Assembly: GCA_018433865.1 (NCBI GenBank)
Contig: JAHDQJ010000002.1
Location: 447,592-511,591 of the forward strand
Direction of reading: 5' to 3'
Length of the DNA stretch: 64,000 nucleotides
Source of the DNA: Spirochaetales bacterium
Lineage (GTDB): Bacteria; Spirochaetota; Spirochaetia; Sphaerochaetales; Sphaerochaetaceae
Shown: positions 42,133-51,931 of the stretch, in pieces
Layout: the number at the start of each line of letters is the position of its first letter
Numbering within the stretch: position 1 is the first letter of the stretch
Program-made: the position numbers and the translations under genes
Notes under the pieces: generated by a model
Seen by the model: only the letters and a program-made list of their open reading frames with translations
Told to the model about the DNA's origin: nothing
The model's database searches: none

Positions 42133-42150
42133 CGCCCGCGAAAGCGGGTG
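42133..42150 (+). other. 5'-terminal mRNA hairpin with GAAA tetraloop before nrdJ
   Basis: CCCGC (42135-42139), GAAA, GCGGG (42144-42148), extended by a G-T and a C-G pair. It would form right at the 5' end of the nrdJ transcript. GNRA loops are very stable, so the structure may protect the mRNA from decay or act in regulation. It is not a cobalamin riboswitch, which would be much longer. Confidence 0.55.
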
Positions 42151-42174
42151 AAATCACGTTGGGGGTAATGAAGA

Positions 42175-44685
42175 GTGGCCACGATCAAGAATACGTTGAC
42201 ACCATTGGGGCGTAAGATCTTCTTGGATAGATATGCCCTGAAAGATGGGAAGAAAGATACACTGAAAGTCGGAGACCTGGTTGTCGCGGTGAGCAATCCG
42301 CAGACGGGCCAGCGGGAGATCGGAACCATCAGGACCATCGTCGGCGATGCGGTGACCGTTTTGCTCGAGGATGGTTCCGAAGTGAAATCGACCCGGGAGA
42401 ACGTCGACAAGCCGATCGAGACCGATCCTTCCGAAATGCTCGCCCGCGTTGCCAGGGGAATCGCCGTCCAAGAGAACGATGAGATTCGCAAGCACTGGGA
42501 GAAGGAGTTCTCCTGGTTGCTCGAGGATTGGAAGTTCGTTCCCGGAGGACGTATCCTCACCGGTGCCGGTACCGACCAGAATCTCACATACTTCAACTGC
42601 TATGTCATTCCTTCGCCGAAGGACAGCAGGGGAGGGATCATCACCAGTCTCGGGCAGATGACCGAGATCATGTCCCGCGGAGGCGGTGTCGGCATGAACC
42701 TCTCCTCCTTGCGGCCCCGTCACGCCTACGTCAAAGGGGTGAACGGCCGTTCCAGCGGTTCGGTCTCCTGGGGAGCCCTCTTCAGTTTCGTGACCGGATT
42801 GATCGAACAAGGCGGTTCCCGCAGGGGAGCCCTCATGCTGATCCTGAACTGCTGGCACCCCGACATCCTCGACTTCATCAACAGCAAGCGGGAGATGGAC
42901 AAGATCGTCAATGCCAATATCAGCGTCGGCATCACCGATGATTTCATGGAGGCTGTCCGCTCGGACAAGGAGTGGACCACCTGCTTCCCCGATACCTCGG
43001 ATCCCGAGTACAACGAGGTCTGGGACGGTGATCTCAACCGATGGAAATCCCTTGGCAAGAAAGTACTTCCGTACCAAACCGTCAAGGCCAAGGATATCTG
43101 GAAGGCGATCATCGAAAGCGCATGGGCATCGGCGGAACCGGGAGTCTTTTTCATGGACCGGTACAACAAGATGTCCAACTCCTGGTACTACAGCACGATC
43201 CAGTGCACCAACCCGTGTGGAGAGCAAGGATTGCCTGCTTGGGGCGTATGCAACCTCGGTTCGATCAACCTCTCCAGGTTCGTCGAGAAGAAGAAAGTGC
43301 TTTGGGATGATTTGAGTCGTACCGTCAGGGGCGCTGTCAGGTTCCTTGACGATGTGATCGACGATACCCCCTATTTCTATGATGAGAACCGTGATCGGCA
43401 GCAGTCCGAGCGGAGGATCGGTCTGGGGACGATGGGTCTGGCGGACATGTTGATCAAGCTAGAACTCGCCTACGGTAGCGATGATTCGATCGATTTCATC
43501 GACAAGCTCTACAAGTTCATCTGCGTGGAGGCGTATCGCGAGAGTGCCGACCTTGCAAAGGAGAAGGGGTCGTTCCCACTCTTCGATGCCGAGAAATTCC
43601 TTCAGAGCGGATTCATGTTGCAGATGCCCGAAGATGTGAGGACTTTGATCGCCAAGCAGGGAGTTCGGAATGTCACCCTCCTGACCCAAGCTCCTACCGG
43701 CACGACCGGTACCATGGTGGGTACCAGCACCGGCATAGAGCCCTACTATTTCTGGGAATGGGAGCGGGTCGGCAGGATGGGATCGAACATCGAGCGTGTC
43801 GCCGTATATGACGAATGGGTGAAGGCCAATCCCGGCAAGCAGAAACCGTCGTTCTTCGTCTCCGCGATGGATCTTCCTCCCGAAGGGCATGTCCGCGTAC
43901 AGGCCGCGATACAGCGTTGGGTCGACTCCAGCATCTCCAAGACGGGAAACACTCCTGCGGATTATACGGTGGAGCAGACGGGGAAGCTCTATGAGCTGCT
44001 CTATGACTTGGGCTGCAAGGGGGGCACGACCTATCGTGACGGTTCCCGCGATACCCAAGTTCTGATCGCGAAGGACAAGGACAAGGAGGTCGAGAAGGCA
44101 CAGAGCGCCCCGCGACCTGTCGCCGAGGAGCCGAAGTCCAGGATCAGGTCGACGATCCTTCACGGAACCACCTACAGGAAGGCAACCCCGATCGGAACCG
44201 CATACATCACGGTCAATTCCGACGGAGGGCCCTACGGTGAACCGTTCGAGGTCTTCATCAATGTGGCGAAAGTCGGTTCCGATGTCTCCGCGGATGCCGA
44301 GGGTCTTGGCCGCCTGATCAGTCTCATCCTTCGCATGCCGAGTCCGTTGACACCGAGACAGCGAGCACAATCGGTCATCGCCCAGTTGCGCGGCATCGGA
44401 AGCGGCCGCCCGATGGGATTCGGAAAGAATCGTGTGATGAGCCTTCCCGATGCGGTCGCCCAGGTTCTGGAGGAACATATCGGAATCGAGCAGGGAGGTA
44501 CCGGATACCCGCAGCTTCCCGACGAGGAAGATGAGGACCTTGCTGCGAAACAGTATGATCTCGGGTTGGCTGCGGAAGTTGCCAACAGCATCACTCCGGA
44601 CATCTGCCCGGTGTGCGGGAATGTCACCTTCGTGAGCATCGAGGGATGCAAGAAGTGTTTCTCCTGCGGACACAGCGAATGTTGA
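42175..44685 (+). CDS. nrdJ: Adenosylcobalamin-dependent (class II) ribonucleotide reductase
   Basis: 836 aa. It reduces ribonucleotides to deoxyribonucleotides with a coenzyme B12-generated thiyl radical and needs no oxygen. The active site is in NPCGEQGLPAWGVCNLGS with the radical Cys and Glu pair; NCYVIPSPKDSRGG and QAPTGTTGTMVGTSTGIEP are class II features. The C-terminal tail carries CPVCGN and CKKCFSCGHSEC, a zinc ribbon-like redox tail. GTG start with GGGGGT upstream. Cobalamin dependence matches the B12-dependent MetH in the window. Confidence 0.95.
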   Translation: MATIKNTLTPLGRKIFLDRYALKDGKKDTLKVGDLVVAVSNPQTGQREIGTIRTIVGDAVTVLLEDGSEVKSTRENVDKPIETDPSEMLARVARGIAVQENDEIRKHWEKEFSWLLEDWKFVPGGRILTGAGTDQNLTYFNCYVIPSPKDSRGGIITSLGQMTEIMSRGGGVGMNLSSLRPRHAYVKGVNGRSSGSVSWGALFSFVTGLIEQGGSRRGALMLILNCWHPDILDFINSKREMDKIVNANISVGITDDFMEAVRSDKEWTTCFPDTSDPEYNEVWDGDLNRWKSLGKKVLPYQTVKAKDIWKAIIESAWASAEPGVFFMDRYNKMSNSWYYSTIQCTNPCGEQGLPAWGVCNLGSINLSRFVEKKKVLWDDLSRTVRGAVRFLDDVIDDTPYFYDENRDRQQSERRIGLGTMGLADMLIKLELAYGSDDSIDFIDKLYKFICVEAYRESADLAKEKGSFPLFDAEKFLQSGFMLQMPEDVRTLIAKQGVRNVTLLTQAPTGTTGTMVGTSTGIEPYYFWEWERVGRMGSNIERVAVYDEWVKANPGKQKPSFFVSAMDLPPEGHVRVQAAIQRWVDSSISKTGNTPADYTVEQTGKLYELLYDLGCKGGTTYRDGSRDTQVLIAKDKDKEVEKAQSAPRPVAEEPKSRIRSTILHGTTYRKATPIGTAYITVNSDGGPYGEPFEVFINVAKVGSDVSADAEGLGRLISLILRMPSPLTPRQRAQSVIAQLRGIGSGRPMGFGKNRVMSLPDAVAQVLEEHIGIEQGGTGYPQLPDEEDEDLAAKQYDLGLAAEVANSITPDICPVCGNVTFVSIEGCKKCFSCGHSEC

Positions 44686-44704
44686 TGAAACAGGTTTGAG
44701 ACCC

Positions 44705-45943
44705 ATGGAATCGGAATCCAGGACCTCCCGTCATGCGGCGGGAGGTTCATACCGTTCACTGGACAGGAACATCCATATCCTCTTTGTCGCCCGGATCGTC
44801 AACCGGTTCGGTGATTTCGTCCAGATGTTGCTCGTGCTCATCCTCACTGTCTCGATCGGGATGGAGGAGCATCGTGCCGGGCTGTTCTCGACTTTCACGA
44901 TCCTGGCTTCGAGCCTCGGGCAGCTGGCGGGAGGATTCCTCGCCGACCGCTATCCTCGCAAGCATGTCATGGTTGCCTGCCAGCTCACCGTCGCCGTGTT
45001 CTATCTCGCAAGCAGCATCCTCATCGGGACCGCACCGCTGGCGGTCGCCTACCTGATTCTCCTCTCTTCTCCCTTCAGGGGAGCGACATGGCCGATCAGC
45101 AATGCATTGGTCGCCGATTTCTCTCACGGCGAGATGGAACGTGCGCGGGCATACTCCCTTCTCTACCTCGGGTCCAACATCGGGGTCGCCGTCGGACCGT
45201 TGGTCGCCTCCTTCCTGTTTGCGAGGAACCTTCCGCTTTTGTTCGTGGTATCGGCGGGAACCTTGCTCATCTCTTCGGCTCTTTTGGGTTTCCTGTTGTC
45301 AGCGAAGTCGGAAGAGACGAAACTCCTGTACCCCGACAATCGCAGGCACACCTCGGTCCTTCACCTCTTCCTGGGCAATCGCATGCTGTTGCTCTATGTC
45401 TTTGCGTTCACCCTCTACAACTTCATCTATGTGCAACACTCGTTCGCATTGCCACTGCAGATGCATGCGCTGTTCGGTACGAAACAGGGAACCGAAGGAT
45501 ATGGGTGGCTCATGTCGGTGAATGCCGTGACCGTACTGCTCATGACTGCGGTGGTAACACGTTCGACACTCAGGATCTCCCGTTCGATCAACATGGCGAT
45601 CGGATGTCTCTTCTACGTCATCGGGTTCGGTTCCTATGCGGTGGTAACGAGTCTTCCCATATTCCTCGTCTCGACCTTCGTCTGGACGATAGGAGAGATC
45701 CTGCTGGCAACGAACGGGAATGTCTTCGTGAACCAGCATGCCCCCGCATCCCACAGAGGCAGGTTCAACTCGATCGTCAGTGTCACGACAGGATTCGGAT
45801 CGATTGTCGGACCGTACGCGGGGGGATTGATCCTATCCCGCTCCGGCTATGCTCTGTTATGGCTCGTCATGATCCTCATCGCCGCGTTCGCTTCCGCACT
45901 TTTCGTCAGGCTCAGGGTGCTTGTTTTGCGATCCGGAAGGTGA
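44705..45943 (+). CDS. Major facilitator superfamily transporter
   Basis: 412 aa with about 12 hydrophobic segments. The MFS loop motif after segment 2 is recognisable as GGFLADRYPRKHVM. The substrate cannot be told; the length and RARAYSLLYLGSNIGVAVGP pattern are common in drug-efflux type members. It starts 19 bp after nrdJ with only a weak AGG, or from a TTG at 44696, and is probably expressed from the nrdJ promoter. Confidence 0.85.
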   Translation: MESESRTSRHAAGGSYRSLDRNIHILFVARIVNRFGDFVQMLLVLILTVSIGMEEHRAGLFSTFTILASSLGQLAGGFLADRYPRKHVMVACQLTVAVFYLASSILIGTAPLAVAYLILLSSPFRGATWPISNALVADFSHGEMERARAYSLLYLGSNIGVAVGPLVASFLFARNLPLLFVVSAGTLLISSALLGFLLSAKSEETKLLYPDNRRHTSVLHLFLGNRMLLLYVFAFTLYNFIYVQHSFALPLQMHALFGTKQGTEGYGWLMSVNAVTVLLMTAVVTRSTLRISRSINMAIGCLFYVIGFGSYAVVTSLPIFLVSTFVWTIGEILLATNGNVFVNQHAPASHRGRFNSIVSVTTGFGSIVGPYAGGLILSRSGYALLWLVMILIAAFASALFVRLRVLVLRSGR

Positions 45944-45996
45944 TTCTGTCGCAACGGAAACCTTACGTGGAAGCCCATTGCGTGAGATGCTAAAGG

Positions 45997-46025
45997 TTGC
46001 AATCGGCTACCGATTGCTGTATAGT
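45997..46025 (+). promoter_or_regulatory. nifJ promoter with embedded perfect inverted repeat
   Basis: TTGCAA (45997-46002), 17 bp, TATAGT (46020-46025). Inside it GCAATCGG (45999-46006), CTA, CCGATTGC (46010-46017) form a perfect 8+8 inverted repeat that covers half of the -35 and most of the spacer. A bound dimeric protein here would block RNA polymerase, so this is probably a repressor operator. It does not resemble the Rex site. Confidence 0.65.
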
Positions 46026-46127
46026 CATATAAGAGTCTCCCTGTACAATATGCAGGGTATTATTGTGTGCCAATGGTTGTGGCCGGGTTCGGTCCACAGG
46101 TAAATACATTATCAATGGAGTGTCAAT

Positions 46128-49100
46128 ATGGGTAACAAGAACATGGTTACTATCGACGGCAATACCGCTGCCGCGCACATAGCGTATGCGTTCAGCGACG
46201 TCGCCGCGATTTATCCCATCACGCCCTCATCACCGATGGGCGAGTATGCCGATTCCTGGGCAAGTACCGGAAGGGTCAATCTGTTCGGTGAGAAAGTGGA
46301 CATCATGGAGATGCAGTCGGAAGCAGGTGCCGCGGGCGCTGTCCACGGTTCGCTTGCAGCCGGAGCGCTGACCACCACCTTCACCGCCAGCCAGGGATTG
46401 CTGCTGATGATTCCGAACATGCACAAGATCGCCGGAGAGATGATTCCGACCGTGTTCCATGTTTCCGCCCGCTCCCTTGCCGCCCAGTCCCTCTCGATCT
46501 TCGGAGACCACTCCGACGTCATGTCCTGCCGGAACACCGGTTTCGCCATGACCGCGGCCACGAGTATCCAGGAGACCATGGACCTTGCCCTGGTCGCCCA
46601 CCTCGCGACACTCAAGTCGCAGGTTCCCTTCCTCTCCTTCTTCGACGGATTCAGGACTTCCCACGAGGTCCAGAAGGTCGATGAGATCAGCTACGATGAG
46701 ATGAAATCTCTCGTGGAGAGCAAATACATCGAGCGTTTCCGGTCCCGCGCACAGCGCCCCGAGAAGCCGATGCTCAAAGTCGCCGCCCAGAACGAGGACG
46801 TCTATTTCCAGGGTCGCGAGACCGTGAACAAGTACTATGACGCGGTTCCCTCCATCGTACAGGAGTACATGGACAAGGTTGCCGCCGTCACCGGTCGCCA
46901 GTACCACCTGTTCGACTATGTCGGAGCTCCCGATGCCGATCGTATCGTCATTGCCATGGGAAGTGCCCTCGACACGTTCGAGTGGGTCGCCGACTACCTG
47001 AACAAGAAGGGTGAGAAGGTCGGAGTGCTCAAGATCCGTCTCTACCGGCCCTTCTCCGCGAAGGATTTCGTTGCTGCGATTCCGCAGTCGGTCAAGAAGA
47101 TCGCTGTCCTCGACAGGACCAAGGAGCCCGGTTCGATCGGTGAACCGCTCTACCTCGATGTGGTGACCGCGCTTTCTCAGATGGGTCGTGGTGGCATTTC
47201 CGTGATCGGTGGACGCTACGGACTTTCCAGCAAGGATTTCACACCCTCCCACGCGAAGGCCGTCTTCGACCACATGAACGCGGGCAACTGGCACAACTTC
47301 ACCGTCGGCATCAATGACGATGTGACCAACCTGAGCATCCCCGTGAACCAGAAGATCGACGTGACCCCGAAGGGTGTCGTTTCCTGCATGTTCTGGGGTC
47401 TCGGTTCGGACGGAACGGTCGGAGCCAACAAGGACTCCATCAAGATCATCGGCGGAAACACCGACATGAACGCCCAGGCCTATTTCTCCTATGACTCCAA
47501 GAAGTCGGGCGGTATCACGATCAGCCACCTCCGGTTTGGAAAGAGTTCCGTCAACATGCCGTGGCTCATCGACAGCGCAGACTTCGTCGCCTGCCATAAC
47601 CCCGCTTACATCGGGCGTTATGACATGCTCGCTCCCTTGAAGGAGGGTGGTGTATTCCTGTTGAACTCCCAGATCCCCTCCGAAGAGGTGTTTGAGCACC
47701 TGACCGCCAAGGAGCAGCAGCAGATCATAGACAAGAAGATCCGCTTCTACAACATCGACGCGCTCAAGATTGCCGAGAAGGTCGGCCTGGGAACTAGGAT
47801 CAACACGGTCATGCAGGCTGCATTCTTCAAGATTTCCGGTATCTTCCCCGAGGAAGAGGCCATCGCACTGATCAAGAATGCCATCAAGAAGACTTTCGGC
47901 AGGAAGGGTGAGGACATCGTCAAGATGAACTGGGCCGCCGTCGACGGGGCTTCCGATGCTCTCGAGATCGTGAAGATTCCTGCGAAGGTCGGAAATGCCT
48001 ATGAGCCGAAGAAGCTGATCGGAGAGAATGCCGACGCATTTGCGAAGGAAATCATCGAACCGATCATGCACCTCCAGGGCAACGACATTCCCGTGTCGAA
48101 GATGTCTTTCGACGGAACGCTGCCGACCAACACCGCCCGTCTTGAGAAGCGTGGCGTGGCTCCCTTCATTCCCCACTGGATCAGCGAGAACTGCATCCAG
48201 TGCAACCAGTGCGTACAGTCCTGTCCTCACGCTGCGATCCGCGCCAAGCAGATCGATCCGAAGGACCTGGCCAATGCTCCCGAAGGATTCGTCACCCTCA
48301 AGTCCAGCACGAAGAACGATCGCGAACTGCGGTTCAAGATCCAAGTGTATCCCGAGGATTGCCAAGGATGCGGTGTCTGTATCGAGACCTGTCCTTCCAA
48401 GCAGAAGTCGCTGCAATTCAGCCCGATCCAGACCGAACGCGATGCCGGCGAGACCAAGAACTCCGAGTTCTTCGATGCTCTTCCGGATGATGTGATCGAC
48501 GGGATCTCAGTGGATACCATAAAAGGCATGCAGTTCAAGAAGCCCTTGTTCGAGTTCTCCGGTGCGTGTGCCGGTTGTGGTGAGACTCCCTACGTCAAGC
48601 TTGTCTCGCAGATTTGCGGAGAGCGGATGATCGTAGCCAACGCCACCGGCTGTTCCTCGATCTATGGTGGAACCTTCCCGACAACCCCCTACGCACAGCG
48701 CAGGGACGGTCGCGGACCCGCATGGGGCAACTCGCTCTTCGAGGACAACGCAGAGTATGGCTTGGGCATGCGACTCGCCGTGGATTCGAACCGCAGACAG
48801 TTGAAGAGCAATATCGAGAAGCTGCTCGCCATCGGAACCACCGATGCATTGGCGCAGGGCCTCGCGAAGAACCTCGAGCTGTGGAATGACATGTCCGAGG
48901 CTTCCATCACCGCACAGAATGAGACACAGGCAGTGCTCGATGCGGCTGTGAAGGCAGCCAAGAACGAGGAAGCTGTCGCCGCGTTGAAGAAGATCGTCGA
49001 ATTGAAGGATTATCTCAGTGAGAAATATGTCTGGATCTTCGGTGGTGACGGCTGGGCTTATGATATCGGATTCGGTGGTGTCGACCACGTCGTCGCCTCC

Positions 49101-49661
49101 GGCAAGAACGTGAACATCCTGGTCTTGGATACGGAAGTGTACTCCAATACCGGTGGACAGGCTTCGAAGGCAACCCCGATTGCAGCAGTCGCGAAGTTTG
49201 CCAATGCCGGAAAGCAGATGGGCAAGAAGAACATGGGCTTCATGATGATGAGCTACGGACATGTGTACGTCGCCTCAATCTCCATGGGTGCCAATAGGCT
49301 CCACGCCCAGAAGGCTCTCCAGGAAGCGGCAGCATTCGACGGTCCCTCGATCGTCTTCTGCTACGCTCCCTGTATCAACCACGGCATCAACATGATGAAG
49401 AGCCAGGTTGAGGAGAAGCTTGCAGTCGAAGTCGGCTACTGGCCGTTGTTCCGCTACAATCCGAGCCTCGAGGAGGGCAAGCGGTTCTCTTGGGACACCA
49501 AGGCACCGACCGGAGACTACCAGGAGTTCATCAAGAGCGAGAGAAGATACTCTTCCCTCTACAAGACGAACCCCGACCAGGCAGAGGAGCTGTTCGCGAG
49601 GGCGGAAGCCGATGCGAAGCGCCGCATGGCATTCTACAAGAATGTCGGAGAGGTCATGTAA
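46128..49661 (+). CDS. nifJ: Pyruvate:ferredoxin (flavodoxin) oxidoreductase
   Basis: 1177 aa homodimer-type enzyme that splits pyruvate to acetyl-CoA, CO2 and reduced ferredoxin. It begins with MVTIDGNTAAAHIAYAFSD; the ferredoxin domain has CIQCNQCVQSCPHAA (from C689) and CQGCGVCIETCPSK (from C745); FSGACAGCGETPYVKL starts the C-terminal thiamine-diphosphate domain with GDGWAYDIGFGG and VYSNTGGQASKATP. GGAG precedes the ATG after a leader of about 95 nt. It is monocistronic, between an operator-bearing promoter and a terminator. It marks an anaerobic, ferredoxin-based metabolism. Confidence 0.97.
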   Translation: MGNKNMVTIDGNTAAAHIAYAFSDVAAIYPITPSSPMGEYADSWASTGRVNLFGEKVDIMEMQSEAGAAGAVHGSLAAGALTTTFTASQGLLLMIPNMHKIAGEMIPTVFHVSARSLAAQSLSIFGDHSDVMSCRNTGFAMTAATSIQETMDLALVAHLATLKSQVPFLSFFDGFRTSHEVQKVDEISYDEMKSLVESKYIERFRSRAQRPEKPMLKVAAQNEDVYFQGRETVNKYYDAVPSIVQEYMDKVAAVTGRQYHLFDYVGAPDADRIVIAMGSALDTFEWVADYLNKKGEKVGVLKIRLYRPFSAKDFVAAIPQSVKKIAVLDRTKEPGSIGEPLYLDVVTALSQMGRGGISVIGGRYGLSSKDFTPSHAKAVFDHMNAGNWHNFTVGINDDVTNLSIPVNQKIDVTPKGVVSCMFWGLGSDGTVGANKDSIKIIGGNTDMNAQAYFSYDSKKSGGITISHLRFGKSSVNMPWLIDSADFVACHNPAYIGRYDMLAPLKEGGVFLLNSQIPSEEVFEHLTAKEQQQIIDKKIRFYNIDALKIAEKVGLGTRINTVMQAAFFKISGIFPEEEAIALIKNAIKKTFGRKGEDIVKMNWAAVDGASDALEIVKIPAKVGNAYEPKKLIGENADAFAKEIIEPIMHLQGNDIPVSKMSFDGTLPTNTARLEKRGVAPFIPHWISENCIQCNQCVQSCPHAAIRAKQIDPKDLANAPEGFVTLKSSTKNDRELRFKIQVYPEDCQGCGVCIETCPSKQKSLQFSPIQTERDAGETKNSEFFDALPDDVIDGISVDTIKGMQFKKPLFEFSGACAGCGETPYVKLVSQICGERMIVANATGCSSIYGGTFPTTPYAQRRDGRGPAWGNSLFEDNAEYGLGMRLAVDSNRRQLKSNIEKLLAIGTTDALAQGLAKNLELWNDMSEASITAQNETQAVLDAAVKAAKNEEAVAALKKIVELKDYLSEKYVWIFGGDGWAYDIGFGGVDHVVASGKNVNILVLDTEVYSNTGGQASKATPIAAVAKFANAGKQMGKKNMGFMMMSYGHVYVASISMGANRLHAQKALQEAAAFDGPSIVFCYAPCINHGINMMKSQVEEKLAVEVGYWPLFRYNPSLEEGKRFSWDTKAPTGDYQEFIKSERRYSSLYKTNPDQAEELFARAEADAKRRMAFYKNVGEVM

Positions 49662-49682
49662 CCTGCACGATCGTAAGATTCC

Positions 49683-49711
49683 AAGAGCCGCCCTGCAACG
49701 GGCGGCTCTTT
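49683..49711 (+). terminator. Terminator after nifJ
   Basis: AAGAGCCGCCC (49683-49693) pairs with GGGCGGCTCTT (49700-49710) as an 11-bp stem with a six-base loop. Three T end the stem; a T8 run follows 20 bp later. The stem lies between the convergent nifJ and nitroreductase genes. Confidence 0.8.
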
Positions 49712-49749
49712 ATCGGATGGTGTCCTCCATTTTTTTTCACACGTCAGTT

Positions 49750-50532
49750 TCAGCGGAGCCACCCGTCGACCAGCAGTTTCGAGGATCTGTTCATCTCTTC
49801 CATGAAGTCACTGGTATGCTTGCGGAAATAGTAGTAGTCCGCAATCGTGCCCGTATTGTCGAACGGAAGGCGGTTTTGTTGTCTCAGCCGTTCCTCCTGA
49901 GCTCCGAAAGCCGCGTGCAATTGGGCGAGATGCGGTTCTTCGTATCGGTTTTCCATGAAGATGGATGCTTCGGGACAACGGATCGCGGGGAATGCAAGCG
50001 GCTCCGGATTCTTCGGATACCCGAAGATCACCAGGGTGGCGACTGCAACATATTGCGGCAATCCGAACAGCTCGACAATCTGCTCGTGTTGTTCGAGGAT
50101 GTCTCCGATATAGCAGGATCCGATACCCAACGAATCGGCTGCAATCACTGCCGACTGTGCTGCGATGATGGCATCGCTCATGGCAAGCAACAGGTCTCCT
50201 GCACCAGGCTTTCGCCAGGCGATTCCCTGTGCCTCTCCCTTGCTCACCGAAGAACCCTCATGATAGTAGTTGACCCACTTGCGCACGTCGGACAGGAAGA
50301 GCCACACCAGAGGAGCGCTTGCGATCATGCCCTGGTTGTCGCATAGGCGTGCCAGCAGCTCTTTCTTTGCCGGATCGGATACCTCGATCACGGAGTAGAA
50401 CATCATGTTCCCTGCGGTCGGAGCCCGCAAGGTTGCCTTCTTGATCAGCTCCTCGTGCTCTTTCATGATCGGATCGGGTGTGAATGCTCTGTGCGTACGA
50501 CGTTCCAGCAGTTGGTCGATGATGGGGTTCAT
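49750..50532 (-). CDS. Nitroreductase-family FMN oxidoreductase
   Basis: 260 aa, NfsA/FRP-like. The N-terminal RRTHRAFTPDPI is the FMN-phosphate segment, ATLRAPTAGNMMFYSV the core, and ADSLGIGSCYIGDI plus LVIFGYPKNPEP are typical of the family. It should reduce nitro, quinone or flavin substrates with NAD(P)H. AAGGAG precedes the ATG. It is divergent from the MFS gene. Confidence 0.9.
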   Translation of the reverse strand: MNPIIDQLLERRTHRAFTPDPIMKEHEELIKKATLRAPTAGNMMFYSVIEVSDPAKKELLARLCDNQGMIASAPLVWLFLSDVRKWVNYYHEGSSVSKGEAQGIAWRKPGAGDLLLAMSDAIIAAQSAVIAADSLGIGSCYIGDILEQHEQIVELFGLPQYVAVATLVIFGYPKNPEPLAFPAIRCPEASIFMENRYEEPHLAQLHAAFGAQEERLRQQNRLPFDNTGTIADYYYFRKHTSDFMEEMNRSSKLLVDGWLR

Positions 50533-50620
50533 GTGTTGCTCCTTATTGAATATATAGGCTGATGTGCCAATACTGTACTCGATTGTTCCATTCGTATACT
50601 ATACAAGGCGGAAGGTTGCT

Positions 50621-51931
50621 ATGAAAAGTGTCCGTGTGTATTCGTATCGTTGGATCGTCCTTATCGCACTCATGGCAGTCGCAATGGCATCCGGAATGCA
50701 GTGGTTGGCATTGGCTCCCATCTCACGCGCGGCGGGGAGCTTCTACGCATCCCAGATTCCTGCCGACTCCTTGATCGGCCCCGACCTGCTCACGCTCATC
50801 CACCTCGTCATCTTCGTGTTCGTGAGCATACCGATCTCCTACATCATCGACAGGATCGGCCTCAAGTGGACGTTGCGTAGTGGGGCGATCTTCCTTGCGA
50901 TGTTCAGTCTCATCAAGGGATTCGGTGCCCGCTCCTTCTGGATCGTGACGATCGCGCAGGTGGGACTCTCCATCGCACACGCCATCATCATGAACAACGT
51001 GACGCTCGTGACCGCCCGATGGTTCCCACTGCGGGAACGGGGATTCGCGATCGGCTTGGTTTCTCTCGCACAGTACTTGGGGCTCCTGCTTGTCATGATC
51101 GTCAGTCCCCAGTTGGTGGCCACCGATCCCGCTTCCGTCGATTATGGCGCAGGGATCCCCACACTTCTCTTCTGGTTGGGGCTCGGCAATGCGATAAGCG
51201 CCATCGCGGTCCTCTTCCTCTTCAAGGAAAAACCTCCGACACCCTCATCGCTCGAACCGTTCGAGATGGAGGGATTCGTCGCCTCGTTCAAGCTGTTGTT
51301 GCACAAGAAACACATGGGAGGTTTCATCGCGGTGTTCGGCCTTGTCTGGGGTCTGTTCAATGTGTTCATCGCAAAGATCGACAGCATCACCGCGTTCATG
51401 GGCATCCGCAACTCAAACGGAGTCGTAGGACTGATTCTCCTCGGAGGAGGGATGCTCGGATCTTTGGTGATTCCGTTCCTTTCCGATTTCCTGCGCAAGC
51501 GGAAGCTGTTCTTCATCATCTGCATGGCTGGCATTTTCCTCGGCGTCTTGATGTTCTCATCGATTCCCCTTCTGCACGATACGGCGATTCCACCGGTGGT
51601 GATCGGGTTCGTCGCAGCGGCGTTGTTGGGATTTTTCTTCCAGAGTGCCATCCCCTTGGGGTTCCAGTACGCCTCGGAGTTGAGCTACCCGGTGAAGGAA
51701 GCCTCTTCGCAAGGAGTGCTGCTGATGAACGGACACTTCATGGGAATCATCATCCTGATGTTCATGAACCTGCAGGGTGGACGCTTTCTCGAACATGTGC
51801 TGATCATCAGCGTCGCATTCCTGTTCGCCGCATTGCTCGCGGTGCTCTTCATAAAGGAATCGCCCATCATCGTTACCGAGGATGAGCGATTGCGTTCCGC
51901 AGTGGACAAGGAATCGGTCCGTCAGAGCTGA
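50621..51931 (+). CDS. Major facilitator superfamily transporter
   Basis: 436 aa, about 12 hydrophobic segments. The N-terminus YRWIVLIALMAVAMASGMQW and SYIIDRIGLKWTL loop place it in the MFS, broadly near FLVCR-like or nitrate/sugar-type members; I cannot assign a substrate. GGAAGG precedes the ATG at 50621; an in-frame earlier ATG is less likely. It is divergent from the nitroreductase gene and overlaps the convergent hydrolase gene by 10 bp. Confidence 0.85.
   Translation: MKSVRVYSYRWIVLIALMAVAMASGMQWLALAPISRAAGSFYASQIPADSLIGPDLLTLIHLVIFVFVSIPISYIIDRIGLKWTLRSGAIFLAMFSLIKGFGARSFWIVTIAQVGLSIAHAIIMNNVTLVTARWFPLRERGFAIGLVSLAQYLGLLLVMIVSPQLVATDPASVDYGAGIPTLLFWLGLGNAISAIAVLFLFKEKPPTPSSLEPFEMEGFVASFKLLLHKKHMGGFIAVFGLVWGLFNVFIAKIDSITAFMGIRNSNGVVGLILLGGGMLGSLVIPFLSDFLRKRKLFFIICMAGIFLGVLMFSSIPLLHDTAIPPVVIGFVAAALLGFFFQSAIPLGFQYASELSYPVKEASSQGVLLMNGHFMGIIILMFMNLQGGRFLEHVLIISVAFLFAALLAVLFIKESPIIVTEDERLRSAVDKESVRQS

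Noticed and set aside
46230-48416. 728-codon open frame opposite nifJ
   Set aside because: It is a shadow of the strong codon bias of nifJ; its composition (His/Asp/Leu/Val-rich, no motif) is that of an antisense frame and nifJ motifs are unambiguous on the plus strand.
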